Shown: piece after piece, positions 6,152 to 16,006 of the stretch
Position numbering within the stretch: position 1 is the stretch's first letter
Layout: the number at the start of each line of letters is the position of its first letter
Assembly: GCA_049115815.1 (NCBI GenBank)
Contig: JAGDZO010000021.1
Location: 1 to 64,000 of the forward strand
Length of the DNA stretch: 64,000 nucleotides
DNA from: Marinoscillum sp049115815
Lineage (GTDB): Bacteria; Bacteroidota; Bacteroidia; Cytophagales; Cyclobacteriaceae
Direction of reading: 5' to 3'
The notes under the pieces: model-generated
The model's input: the letters and a program-made list of their open reading frames with translations, nothing else
Database searches by the model: none
Told to the model about the DNA's origin: nothing
Program-made: the position numbers and the translations under genes

Positions 6152-7366
6152 TTAGCCTTTCTGAAGTTTCTTTTGCCAAAAGAATAACACCACAAATGCG
6201 CCAATCAATACAATAGGCAGAATAGCAATATTGGCGAGTGTAGCCTGTCCGGCAGCCAGTTCCAAAGCATCACCAGAGAGACCATTCATCGCTTGAATAG
6301 CTCTATGACCTTCTATCCATCCACCTATGATCGGCTGGAAAATGGATAATCCCAGCATACCCACGCCACCAATAAGTGACATGCCTAGTGCCCCAGTCTT
6401 AGGTAAATATTCCGCCACAAAAGAGATCATAGTCGGCCAGAAGTAGCATACGCCTATGGCGAATAAGATGGCCGATACATACACCATGGGGCCTGTGGCG
6501 ATACTCATCATGTAAATGGCCACTGACGAGATGACGGCTGACCCGAGCAGCACACCTGTGATATTGAGTCTGTGGATCAGCGGACCGGCAAACATTCTGC
6601 CCAATGCCATCAACCCGGTAACCAATGCCAAGACTAACAATGGCTGAGCACCAGAATTTTGAAGAATTCGCTCTACCCAAGATTGGGTGCCTAGCTCTGT
6701 AGTGGCTGTCAAAACCATACAAACGAGCATGAGCCAGTAGATAGGAGATGCGAAAATTGCTTTAAGATTATCCGACGTAGATGTGGTTGTTTCTTTTGGA
6801 GCTACAGGAAACTGCTGACCTCTAAACATGAAGAAGTAAATGAGCGCCGGCACGTACATGATGGCCAGTTTGATTTGCCATCCACCACCAATGTTGGCTA
6901 TCATCAGAGCCAAGACCGAACCAATGGCGATACCTCCCGGAAACCAAACATGGAAGCGATTGAGCATGGTTGCCCGTTTGTCAGTATACATGGAAGCTAT
7001 CATTGGGTTGTAGGCTGCCTCTACCATCCCATTTCCAAAACTGATAAAGAAAGTGGAAAAGAAAAGTGTATAAAAACTACTCGACAAAATCGAAAAGGTG
7101 ATACCCAAAATATGCGCGACAAAGGCAATATCGCCAATGCGCTTTGGTCCCAATGAATTGTACAATGGCCCACCAATAAGTGTGGCTATCGGGAAACCGA
7201 AAATGCCCATAAAATTGATCCACCCCAATTGCGAATCGGTCAGGCTCATGTCTGCTACGAGATCATTCATAATCCCTGCTCGGATGCCAAAGGCAAATGC
7301 TGTGGTTAAGAGAGCAAAACAGCTCGCGGTGAATAGTCGACTTTTGTTGATATTGTCCTGATTCAT
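6152..7366 (-). CDS. MFS transporter, probably sugar uptake
   Basis: The protein has 404 residues with about twelve hydrophobic segments. The first loop motif (GGPLYNSLGPKRIGD, about residues 65-79) and the long hydrophobic repeats fit the major facilitator superfamily. It is divergent from the oxidoreductase operon across a 165-bp region with a LacI-type palindrome and is followed by the secreted esterase. This context suggests import of a sugar or sugar derivative. The precise substrate cannot be read from the sequence. Confidence 0.88.
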   Translation of the reverse strand: MNQDNINKSRLFTASCFALLTTAFAFGIRAGIMNDLVADMSLTDSQLGWINFMGIFGFPIATLIGGPLYNSLGPKRIGDIAFVAHILGITFSILSSSFYTLFFSTFFISFGNGMVEAAYNPMIASMYTDKRATMLNRFHVWFPGGIAIGSVLALMIANIGGGWQIKLAIMYVPALIYFFMFRGQQFPVAPKETTTSTSDNLKAIFASPIYWLMLVCMVLTATTELGTQSWVERILQNSGAQPLLVLALVTGLMALGRMFAGPLIHRLNITGVLLGSAVISSVAIYMMSIATGPMVYVSAILFAIGVCYFWPTMISFVAEYLPKTGALGMSLIGGVGMLGLSIFQPIIGGWIEGHRAIQAMNGLSGDALELAAGQATLANIAILPIVLIGAFVVLFFWQKKLQKG

Positions 7367-7436
7367 TTTCGTTTTAGGTATGGTTTCAAAAGGAATTTAG
7401 AACAAATTATCAAAGTTTCAAGATTGTTGTCTTACG

Positions 7437-7446
7437 CAAACGTTTG
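7437..7446. promoter_or_regulatory. LacI-family-type operator palindrome
   Basis: The perfect palindrome CAAACGTTTG, with a central CG as in LacI/GalR-family operators, lies in the gap between the divergent MFS gene and the oxidoreductase operon. It could allow joint sugar-responsive control of both units. No LacI-family gene is present in this window, so the regulator would be encoded elsewhere. Confidence 0.45.
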
Positions 7447-7531
7447 TATTAGAATGCTAATTGAAAATGGGAGATATTGTTGATATATTCCAATTAGAAA
7501 TGACTAAGCCTATTTAATCACGGAGATCATT

Positions 7532-8668
7532 ATGAAACAAAACAAAATTAAGCTGGCCTTCATAGGGGGAGGCAGCAACTCGTTTATTGGCATTGCGCAC
7601 CGCATTGCGGCATATATGGGTGAGCGCTATGAGTTGGTAGGAGGCGTGTTTAGCTCAGATTATGAAGGAAGCAAGGAATTTGCGGCCAATCTTGATCTTG
7701 ATCTTAGCAGAGTATACCCGGATTTAGACGCATTTGTTTCCGGAGAAAATCGTTTGCCAGAAAACGAGAGAATAGAGGCTGTTGGGATTCTTACCCCAAA
7801 CTTCTTGCATTTTGAGCAGGCGAGTAAATTGATATCGGCGGGCTTTCATGTCATTTGCGAAAAGCCGATCACTATCACCTCGGGAGAGGCCTTAGAGCTT
7901 GAGTCGCTTATCAAGGAAAAAGAGATAGTATTTGCCCTGACCCATACCTATACGGGATATCCAATGGTGCGCCAGATGAAGGCCATGATCGCTGAAGGCG
8001 TAATAGGCAAAATTCAGAAAGTGGATGCACAGTATTATCAAGGATGGATCAATCCGGTCATTCATGAAAAAGATAAAAGACAAGGCATCTGGAGACTGGA
8101 TCCTAAAGTGTCGGGCAAGAGCTCATGCTTTGGAGATATAGGAGTGCATGCCTTCAATATGATAGAATACACCACCGGTTTTAAGGTTGAGAAAGTATTA
8201 GCCGATACCACTACCATGTATGAGGACAATCCTTTGGATGTGGACGGGACAGCATTGATCAGAACAGAAGATGGAGTGCGTGGGGTGATTCGCGCTAGTC
8301 AGATAGCTACCGGAGAAGAAAACAACCTCCGCATCTACGTGTATGGAGACAAAGGCGCTCTTATCTGGGAGCAGGAAGATCCTAATTATTTGACCTTTTT
8401 GCAGGATGACAAGCCAGCTCAAATCTTTAAGCCGGGTCATGCTTACAATTCTGACTTTGCTACGGATGCCACCAAAATAGCTCCAGGACACCCTGAGGGA
8501 ATTTTTGATGCCATGGGCAATATCTACACTGGAGCAGCCAGGGCAATTAGAGGTACTTCCAAGTTCGAAGGAGCATATCCGGGTATCGAAGATGGTGTGC
8601 GAGGAATGAAATTTATAGAAGCTGTTTTGGAATCTTCTGCCAAAGACCAACAATGGATAACGCTTTAA
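7532..8668 (+). CDS. Gfo/Idh/MocA family oxidoreductase
   Basis: The protein has 378 residues. The N-terminal Rossmann fold begins KLAFIGGGSNSFIGIAHR, followed by the family hallmarks AVGILTPNFLHFEQASKLISAGFHVICEKPIT (about residues 84-115; catalytic Lys in EKP). The C-terminal alpha/beta domain includes CFGDIGVHAFNMIEY. These enzymes oxidise or reduce sugar carbons with NAD(P). It is the first gene of a tightly spaced operon (21 bp to the next gene). With a DUF1080 domain and TIM-barrel isomerases next to it, oxidation of a glycoside or sugar to a keto-sugar is the likely job. Confidence 0.92.
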   Translation: MKQNKIKLAFIGGGSNSFIGIAHRIAAYMGERYELVGGVFSSDYEGSKEFAANLDLDLSRVYPDLDAFVSGENRLPENERIEAVGILTPNFLHFEQASKLISAGFHVICEKPITITSGEALELESLIKEKEIVFALTHTYTGYPMVRQMKAMIAEGVIGKIQKVDAQYYQGWINPVIHEKDKRQGIWRLDPKVSGKSSCFGDIGVHAFNMIEYTTGFKVEKVLADTTTMYEDNPLDVDGTALIRTEDGVRGVIRASQIATGEENNLRIYVYGDKGALIWEQEDPNYLTFLQDDKPAQIFKPGHAYNSDFATDATKIAPGHPEGIFDAMGNIYTGAARAIRGTSKFEGAYPGIEDGVRGMKFIEAVLESSAKDQQWITL

Positions 8669-8689
8669 CAAAATAAGAAAATTGACAAT

Positions 8690-9742
8690 ATGAAAACGAT
8701 CAAAGGACCAGCCATATTCCTGGCTCAATTTGCAGGAGATGAAGCACCTTTCAATAATCTGAAAAACATGGCCAAGTGGGCCGCTGACTTGGGATACAAA
8801 GGCATCCAGATTCCCGCATGGGACGGTCGACTAATTGATATCAAGCAAGCTGCGGAAAGCAAAACTTATGCAGACGAAATCAAAGGCATAGTCAATGAAG
8901 CAGGCTTGGAGATCACCGAACTGGCTACTCACCTTCAAGGGCAGCTGGTGGCTGTGCACCCTGCCTACGATGTGATGTTCGACGGTTTTGCTCCTGCAGA
9001 AGTGCATGGCAATGCCAAAGCGCGTGAAGCTTGGGCAGTGGATCAAGTGAAGTCCGCGGCTACCGCGAGTAGAAATTTGGGCATTGATGTGATGGCAAGC
9101 TTCTCTGGGTCGTTGCTATGGCACACGGTATATCCTTGGCCACAGCGCCCTGCGGGTCTTGTGGAAATGGGATTTGAAGCTTTGGCCAAAAAATGGATGC
9201 CGATTTTGGATCACGCCAAGGATCAAGGGGTAGAAATCTGCTATGAGCTCCATCCGGGAGAAGACCTGCATGATGGGGTGACCTACGAGCGTTTCTTAGA
9301 AGCCACAGGCAACCATAGCTCGGCTAAGATCCTCTATGACCCATCGCATTTTGTGCTGCAGCAGATGGATTATCTACAGTTCATAGATTTCTATCACGAT
9401 AATATTCGCATGTTTCATGTCAAGGATGCAGAGTTTAACCCTACCGGAAAATCGGGCGTCTATGGCGGCTTCCAAAGTTGGGTAGATCGTCCGGGCAGGT
9501 TCCGTTCGCTCGGAGATGGACAAGTGGATTTTGGGGGCATTTTCACCAAGCTAAGTCAATATGGCTATGATGGCTGGGCGGTGCTAGAGTGGGAGTGCTG
9601 TATCAAATCTCCAGAGCAAGGTGCCAGAGAAGGATCAGGATTTATCCGCGATTGTATCATCGAAGTGACCCAAAAGGCCTTTGATGATTTTGCTGGTGGA
9701 GGTCCAGATGATGAGCTCAACAAGAAAATATTAGGACTTTAA
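8690..9742 (+). CDS. Sugar phosphate isomerase/epimerase-type TIM barrel
   Basis: The protein has 350 residues and no signal peptide. Xylose-isomerase-like TIM-barrel motifs are clear: WAADLGYKGIQIPAWDG near the start, EICYELHPGEDLHD (metal-ligand Glu), ILYDPSHFVLQQMD, MFHVKDAEF and WAVLEWECC near the end. This family isomerises, epimerises or dehydrates sugars and inositols using a divalent metal. It lies between the Gfo/Idh enzyme and the large cytochrome fusion, 18 bp upstream of the latter. It is likely to process the keto-sugar made by the neighbouring dehydrogenase. Confidence 0.9.
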   Translation: MKTIKGPAIFLAQFAGDEAPFNNLKNMAKWAADLGYKGIQIPAWDGRLIDIKQAAESKTYADEIKGIVNEAGLEITELATHLQGQLVAVHPAYDVMFDGFAPAEVHGNAKAREAWAVDQVKSAATASRNLGIDVMASFSGSLLWHTVYPWPQRPAGLVEMGFEALAKKWMPILDHAKDQGVEICYELHPGEDLHDGVTYERFLEATGNHSSAKILYDPSHFVLQQMDYLQFIDFYHDNIRMFHVKDAEFNPTGKSGVYGGFQSWVDRPGRFRSLGDGQVDFGGIFTKLSQYGYDGWAVLEWECCIKSPEQGAREGSGFIRDCIIEVTQKAFDDFAGGGPDDELNKKILGL

Positions 9743-9760
9743 TTAACCCACCCCAACCTT

Positions 9761-12700
9761 ATGAAACACCTAACCTATCTACTCCTCGGCTTGACGCTCT
9801 TTGGTTGTCAGACCAACAAAAAAACAGAAAGACCAGCAGATCCTTGGGTGTTTAGATCCGTCATGGACCAAAAGCCCCGTATGGTCACGGCTGCTCTGAG
9901 TGATGAGATATGGGTAGCTTATGATGCAAGGTATGGAAGTCTGTACAAGGCGTGGAAAGGGGGAGTCAATTTCGATGGAGCAGTGTATACTACCGTGCAC
10001 GGCCCACAGCCTACTACCAAGGGTTATGCCTATTTCACAGATCAAGAGGACAATTACGAATGGTCAGTGACTAGTAATGGAACGGAAGTACCATTCAAAT
10101 TTGAATATCGGGGGCATAGATTGAGTAGCGCCAATCAGGTGTCCTTACTTTTCGATCTGATAACCGAGGAGCAAGTAATTAGCATCACTGAAACCCCTGA
10201 GGCCATTAAAAGAGGCAATCAGAATGGTTTGGTGCGTTCATTTACCATCAGCAATGCCGGGGAGTATGAAGTATTCCTCAATGTACAGATTGGTTCTTTG
10301 ATCAATGAAAGAGACTTCAGCACGAATTCCACATTTGCGACTACCAACACCGAAACCATTCAATACCAAGATGGCGAAGCAATCGAAGTAGAAGGGCTAC
10401 TGACTTTATTGGCTGACCAAGCTACCGAATTGAAGATGTTCTTTCATCCGGGATTTGATAGCATGAAACCTCTCGAAGAAGAAGGTAAAACCGAAGAGGT
10501 GGTACTTAAAGGCGCTTCTTTGATTGCGCAGAGTGATTGTATGGCTTGTCACAATGAAAAAGTCAAAACGGTAGGTCCAGCCTATATTTCGATAGCTAGG
10601 AAATACAATGATTCGGAAACTTCCGTATCCAACCTATCCAAGAAAATCATCAAAGGAGGCAGCGGAGTATGGGGAGTGGCTATGATGACCCCACATCCCG
10701 ATATCTCTGAGGAAGATGCCAACGAAATGGCGCGCTACATCCTTTCATTAGATGATGGCGATACCAAAGAGGACGCTGATGCATGGCATCTAGGCGAAAA
10801 AGGCATTCCGTTAAACCTTAAGTCGAATCTTGCGAGCTTCACTGATGAGCAACCAGGTTTGCTTGCCCACTTGTACCAATGGACAGGCGATCTGCCCAAC
10901 TTCCAAACTTTCAGAGAAAACCCTCCAATCAAAGCCTCTATCATCCCGGCTATTCATGTGCGTAATCGTTCTTTTCTTGGTGACTTGAATGAGCGAATTG
11001 CCATCATCTTTAAAGGGAAAATTGATATCAGAAAGTCAGGCAGCTACAGCTTTAGAATATTCTCAGATGATGGTTCGTGGCTATTTATTGATGGGAAAGA
11101 AGTCATCAACAATGGCGGTTATCATGGGCCAACCAAGAAAGATGGTGAGGTCTATTTGAAAAAAGGCAAATACCCAATCGAAGTACATTATTTTCAAGGT
11201 GGAGGAGGAGCGGATATCTCGCTCCAATGGTTCAACACGGATAAAGGTGCCTTTGAATTAGTACCAGAAAGTTTGCTGTCCGTAGACCCGAAGGATTATG
11301 AGAAGCCTTTAATGCCTATTCCTAAGGAAGAACTGGTCAAATCAATTCCGGGAGATCAATTATTGGTGGCAGGTGTTCATCCTTCATTTGATCTGTTCCA
11401 GGCTCGTCCTGATGATTTCAAACCGCGAGTAGGTGGTATTGATTTTTTGTCTGAAGATAAAATGGTCGTTTGTACCTGGGACTCCTTGGGGCCCGTGTAC
11501 CTGGTGAGTAATTTCCGCGATCCAGATTCTTCTAAGATCACCGTCAAGCGAATTGCCAGCGGGCTCGCTGAGCCGCTTGGGATCAAAGTTGTCGATGGAG
11601 AAATCTATGTACTGCAGAAGCAAGAATTGACAAAGCTCATTGATATAGATGGAGATGGTATCATTGATGAATATCAAACAGTCGCGGATGACTGGCGAGT
11701 ATCGGCCAATTTTCATGAGTTTGCCTTTGGGTTGGTGTACAAGGAAGGTTATTTCTACGGCGCTCTGGCCACAGCCATTATGCCTGGTGGGGCTTCCGCC
11801 AATCCTCAAATTCCCGATAGGGGAAAAATCGTAAAAATCTCCAAAGAAACCGGTGAAGTAGAATTGATAGCCTCTGGTCTTCGTACTCCCAATGGTATAG
11901 GCATAGGAGTAGACAATGAGATTTTTGTTTGCGACAATCAAGGTGATTGGTTGCCAGCGTCTAAGATGAACCATGTGAAAGAAGGAGCGTGGTATGGCTC
12001 ACGGTCGGTAGATTTTGAAGGTACGGAAGGCAAGATTCAGGATGAGCCCGTGGTTTGGTTGGCACAAGACGAAATAGGCAATTCGCCGAGTACACCGCTC
12101 TATATCAACCATGGCCCTTATAAGGATCAGATGATACTCTGCGAAGTGACCCATGGAGGATTGAAGCGAATAGCATTGGAGAAAATCAATGGCAACTATC
12201 AAGGAGCGGTTTTTAGGTTTTCGCAAGGCATAGAAGCTGGCGTCAACCGTATCGCTTGGGCACCTGATAGTTCGTTGGTGCTCGGTGGAATAGGCGTGGG
12301 AGGCAACTGGGGTCAGACCGGAAAACTCAAGTATGGACTTCAGAGAATGGTATTCAACCAAAACTGTGTATTTGAGATGCTCAGCGTCAACGCAAAGTCC
12401 GATGGATTTGAAATCACTTTCACAGAAGGCATCAAAGCAGGTCAGCAAATCTCCGCAGAGGATTTTCAGATCGAGCAATTCTATTTCAAACCTACAGCGG
12501 ATTACGGTGGGCCGAAACTAGGGTTGGAGACATTGGAGCCGACTAATTTTTACTTGGCTGATGATCGCAAGTCGGTCTTTATAGAATTGGACGGATTGAA
12601 AGAGAAACATGTGGTCTATATCAGAATCAAACGACCGTTTATGAGCGAATTGGATCACGAACTTTGGACCACTGAGGCTTGGTACACTTTGACCAATATT

Positions 12701-13405
12701 CCCGAGAATAGCCCAGGGTTTACGAATGACTATCAAGTGAAACATAACACCCTGACAGAAGAGGAAAAAGAAGAGGGCTGGCAGTTGCTTTTTGATGGCA
12801 AAACGGTGGGCAACTTTCGTAACTTCAAATCCGAAAGCATTGGCGGCAAATGGATCGTGACCGATGGTAGCTTACACTTTGTGGGTAAGGGTGAGGGAGA
12901 TGGCTGGCAAGCAGCCGATGGTGGAGATATCATCATCACGGATAAGCCTTACAAAGATTTTGAGTTTCAGCTCGACTGGAAAATGTCCAAAAATGGCAAT
13001 AGTGGAATCATCTATAATGTGGTGGAATCAGACGAATATGATTATGTGTGGAATACTGGCCCGGAATATCAATTGCTTGATAATGAAGGTCACCCAGATG
13101 GTCAAATATTTATGCACAGAGCTGGTGATCTCTATGATCTTATCCCAACCAAGTTTGTCACCGTGAATCCTCCTACAGCGTGGAACAGGACGCGTATTGT
13201 AAGCAAAGGAGGTAATGTTGAGCATTGGTTGAATGGATACAAAGTAGTGAGCTATGATCTCAATTCGGATGAGTGGAAGGAATTGATCGCTAGTAGCAAA
13301 TTTGCCCAGATGAAGGGCTTTGGAATGAGCAAACAAGGACATATTGCCCTGCAAGATCATGGTGATAAGGTCTGGTTTAGAAATATTAAAATAAGAGAAT
13401 TGTGA
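9761..13405 (+). CDS. Multidomain lipoprotein: cytochrome c, PA14, beta-propeller, DUF1080 hydrolase
   Basis: The protein has 1214 residues with lipoprotein signal MKHLTYLLLGLTLFGCQ. A c-type heme site CMACH sits at residues 260-264, followed by a Met-containing cytochrome region (VWGVAMMTPHP). A PA14-type module follows (about 367-510; FSDDGSWLFIDGKEVINNGG). Next is a sorbosone/NHL-like beta-propeller (about 545-870; GLRTPNGIGIGVDNEIFVCDNQGDW). The last part, about 1000-1214, is a DUF1080/3-keto-disaccharide hydrolase jelly roll (EEGWQLLFDGKTVGNF, WKMSKNGNSGIIYNV). It probably combines glycan binding, electron transfer and glycoside cleavage in the periplasm or at the cell surface. It overlaps the next gene by 4 bp. 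Confidence 0.88.
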   Translation: MKHLTYLLLGLTLFGCQTNKKTERPADPWVFRSVMDQKPRMVTAALSDEIWVAYDARYGSLYKAWKGGVNFDGAVYTTVHGPQPTTKGYAYFTDQEDNYEWSVTSNGTEVPFKFEYRGHRLSSANQVSLLFDLITEEQVISITETPEAIKRGNQNGLVRSFTISNAGEYEVFLNVQIGSLINERDFSTNSTFATTNTETIQYQDGEAIEVEGLLTLLADQATELKMFFHPGFDSMKPLEEEGKTEEVVLKGASLIAQSDCMACHNEKVKTVGPAYISIARKYNDSETSVSNLSKKIIKGGSGVWGVAMMTPHPDISEEDANEMARYILSLDDGDTKEDADAWHLGEKGIPLNLKSNLASFTDEQPGLLAHLYQWTGDLPNFQTFRENPPIKASIIPAIHVRNRSFLGDLNERIAIIFKGKIDIRKSGSYSFRIFSDDGSWLFIDGKEVINNGGYHGPTKKDGEVYLKKGKYPIEVHYFQGGGGADISLQWFNTDKGAFELVPESLLSVDPKDYEKPLMPIPKEELVKSIPGDQLLVAGVHPSFDLFQARPDDFKPRVGGIDFLSEDKMVVCTWDSLGPVYLVSNFRDPDSSKITVKRIASGLAEPLGIKVVDGEIYVLQKQELTKLIDIDGDGIIDEYQTVADDWRVSANFHEFAFGLVYKEGYFYGALATAIMPGGASANPQIPDRGKIVKISKETGEVELIASGLRTPNGIGIGVDNEIFVCDNQGDWLPASKMNHVKEGAWYGSRSVDFEGTEGKIQDEPVVWLAQDEIGNSPSTPLYINHGPYKDQMILCEVTHGGLKRIALEKINGNYQGAVFRFSQGIEAGVNRIAWAPDSSLVLGGIGVGGNWGQTGKLKYGLQRMVFNQNCVFEMLSVNAKSDGFEITFTEGIKAGQQISAEDFQIEQFYFKPTADYGGPKLGLETLEPTNFYLADDRKSVFIELDGLKEKHVVYIRIKRPFMSELDHELWTTEAWYTLTNIPENSPGFTNDYQVKHNTLTEEEKEEGWQLLFDGKTVGNFRNFKSESIGGKWIVTDGSLHFVGKGEGDGWQAADGGDIIITDKPYKDFEFQLDWKMSKNGNSGIIYNVVESDEYDYVWNTGPEYQLLDNEGHPDGQIFMHRAGDLYDLIPTKFVTVNPPTAWNRTRIVSKGGNVEHWLNGYKVVSYDLNSDEWKELIASSKFAQMKGFGMSKQGHIALQDHGDKVWFRNIKIREL

Positions 13406-16002
13406 TAAGAAGGTTTGGAATGATAGCAGCTTGCGGGGTGCTGTTGTGGAGTTGTGGTGGAGGTACCAATGATGAACTAGTCACTACGGGACCACCAGAA
13501 GAAAATAGATTCGCCAAAGAGGTTTTTGTTGATAATCTATTCGAACCCACAGAACTGGAAGTATTGCCAAACGGCAACCTACTTTTCTCACAGCGCCGAG
13601 GAGCCATTAAGCTGTATGATTTTGAGACCAACAAGCTATCGCTGCTTGATTCTATACCTGTACACTCCAAGTACGAGGATGGACTAATGGGCCTTGCCTT
13701 AGACCCACAATTCTCCAGCAATAAGTGGATATACCTTTACTATGCGCCTCCGGGCGAAGTGCCAGTGCACTTCTTGTCTAGATTTGATTACTCCTCGAAA
13801 GGATTGTCCAATGAGAAGATCGTGCTGAAAGTGGATGTGCAACGTGATGAATGCTGCCATACAGGAGGCTCCGTCGAGTTTGGATCTGATGGTTTGCTTT
13901 ATCTCTCTACTGGCGATGATACCAATCCTTTTGCTTCGGCCGGATATGCACCCATAGATGCCAGGCCGGGTCGGAGTGCTTGGGACGCGCGGAGATCTTC
14001 GGCTAACACCAATGATCTACGTGGTAAAATTCTTCGGATCAAGCCAAAACCTGATGGCACATATTCCATACCTAAGGGCAATCTCTTTGAAGATGATGAT
14101 CCCCGTACGCGACCTGAAATTTTTGTGATGGGCTGCCGCAATCCTTATAGAATCTCATTGGATAGTAAGCGCGATTGGTTGTTTTGGGGGGATGTAGGTC
14201 CCGATGCTGGCGCCAATAATCCGAAAAGAGGACCGAGAGGACATGATGAGTTTAACGTGGCACTGAAAGCGGGAAATTTTGGTTGGCCATTGTTTGTGGC
14301 GGACAACCAACCCTACAGAGTCTTTGATTTCGAGACCAATGTTTCTGGTGAGCATTTTGTTCCGGAAATGCCTATTAACAATTCACCAAACAATACTGGT
14401 CTTGACACCTTGCCGCCTGCCAATCCTGCTAAAATTTTTTATCCATATGCCAATTCGGAGGTCTTTCCGCAATTGAAAACAGGAGGTCGCAATGCCATGG
14501 CCGGACCCGTTTACTATTCCGATCAGTATGATGCCCGAGGTAAATATCCGTCTTACTTTGACGGTAGAGTCTTTTACTTTGATTGGATGCGCGGCTTCAT
14601 ATTTTCTCTTGAGCTAGATGAAAATGGGAATCCAATCGACTGGTATCCATTCATGCCCAATACCGAATTTAACAACCTAATCGATCTTAGTTTTGGCCCG
14701 GACGGACAGCTTTACTTTATTGAATATGGGACAGGTTGGTTTACCCAAAACAAAAATGCGAGGCTGGGGAGGTTGAAATACACTGGAGGCAATCGCCCGC
14801 CAATTATTCGGTCAGAGACGACACCTTTGAAGGGAGCCTTGCCGCTCAAAGTGACCATAGATGCGTCTGGTTCAGAAGATTACGATCAAGATCGGTTGAC
14901 TTTCATTTGGGATCTGGACGGAGAGACTTTCCAAGATTCTGTTTTCCAATATGAGTTTACGAAACCAGGTGTTTACTACCCAAAGCTTACGCTGAAGGAT
15001 AATAAAGGCAACAAATCTGCTCAGCAATTTGTGGTGGAAGTGGGTAATGATCCTGCCAAAGTGGCTATCAACATCGAGGGGAATCGCACGTTCTTCTGGG
15101 AGGGACGAGAGATTGATTATCAGGTAAGTGTGACCGATCTGGAAGATGGTAGTTTGGGTAATGGAATAGCCGCGAGTGATGTGGATTTTGATATTATGCA
15201 TTTTCAATCACAAGATAAGGCGGAGGTGTTGGGCCACAAGAAACCTGTCAGCAATGGTCTGACATTGATAGGCTCACTAGACTGCAAGAGTTGTCATAAA
15301 ACCGATGGGCCATCTATAGGACCCTCGTACACAGCTATAGCTGAAAAGTATGCCGGCAAGCCTGGTTCTAAGGACTATTTGAGCAACAAAATCATCGTAG
15401 GGGGTGGAGGTGTTTGGGGAGAAGTGGCCATGAGTGCCCACCCAGACTTAAGTGATGAAGAAGCTAGCACTATTGTGAATTACATCTTGTCACTTGCTAA
15501 GACTGAGTCTTTACCTTTAGCAGGAATGTATAAAGCTGATAAGTCGAGCGGAAATTACCTATTCAGCGCAAGCTATACCGATCAAGGCAAGGAATCATTG
15601 CGACCGATATCGGTCACTCAAAACATTTGGCTACAGCACAACCAGGTGGATCCTGCGCGCTATGATTATATCAACGGCCCTAAACCAACTAATAGTGGCA
15701 AGGGACTAGCACAGATCACCGACGAAAGTTGGTTTGGCTTCAAATCCGTTGACTTGACAGGCATAGGCGCTCTGGTTTTCAATCTAAGGTTTACCTCTGA
15801 TGCCACCATGAGTTTGCGTGCTGATAGTCCGGATGGGCAAGAACTGGGCAAGGCAATGCTCGCAGGGGATAAAACCAACACCCAAGTGTCGATGGCAGTA
15901 GATGCTGATTTCCAAGGTGATATTTACTTTGTCATCAACAGTGAAAAGAAAGGTGACCGGATCGGCCTCATTAGATCACTTACTTTTGAACCAAAACGAT
16001 AG
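13402..16002 (+). CDS. PQQ-type sugar dehydrogenase with PKD domain and cytochrome c
   Basis: The protein has 866 residues. A GTG start at 13402 overlaps the previous stop (GTGA) and gives a lipoprotein signal with RR in the n-region and lipobox LWSC; an ATG six codons later is the alternative. The glucose/sorbosone dehydrogenase propeller covers about 30-450 (GLMGLALDPQF, LYLSTGDD, GCRNPYRISLD). A PKD domain follows at about 460-545 (NRPPIIRSETTPLKGALPL), then a heme-c site CKSCH at 628-632 and a C-terminal CBM6-like region. It should oxidise a sugar outside the cytoplasm and pass electrons to its own heme. It is translationally coupled to the previous gene. Confidence 0.9.
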   Translation: MIRRFGMIAACGVLLWSCGGGTNDELVTTGPPEENRFAKEVFVDNLFEPTELEVLPNGNLLFSQRRGAIKLYDFETNKLSLLDSIPVHSKYEDGLMGLALDPQFSSNKWIYLYYAPPGEVPVHFLSRFDYSSKGLSNEKIVLKVDVQRDECCHTGGSVEFGSDGLLYLSTGDDTNPFASAGYAPIDARPGRSAWDARRSSANTNDLRGKILRIKPKPDGTYSIPKGNLFEDDDPRTRPEIFVMGCRNPYRISLDSKRDWLFWGDVGPDAGANNPKRGPRGHDEFNVALKAGNFGWPLFVADNQPYRVFDFETNVSGEHFVPEMPINNSPNNTGLDTLPPANPAKIFYPYANSEVFPQLKTGGRNAMAGPVYYSDQYDARGKYPSYFDGRVFYFDWMRGFIFSLELDENGNPIDWYPFMPNTEFNNLIDLSFGPDGQLYFIEYGTGWFTQNKNARLGRLKYTGGNRPPIIRSETTPLKGALPLKVTIDASGSEDYDQDRLTFIWDLDGETFQDSVFQYEFTKPGVYYPKLTLKDNKGNKSAQQFVVEVGNDPAKVAINIEGNRTFFWEGREIDYQVSVTDLEDGSLGNGIAASDVDFDIMHFQSQDKAEVLGHKKPVSNGLTLIGSLDCKSCHKTDGPSIGPSYTAIAEKYAGKPGSKDYLSNKIIVGGGGVWGEVAMSAHPDLSDEEASTIVNYILSLAKTESLPLAGMYKADKSSGNYLFSASYTDQGKESLRPISVTQNIWLQHNQVDPARYDYINGPKPTNSGKGLAQITDESWFGFKSVDLTGIGALVFNLRFTSDATMSLRADSPDGQELGKAMLAGDKTNTQVSMAVDADFQGDIYFVINSEKKGDRIGLIRSLTFEPKR

Positions 16003-16006
16003 AATC

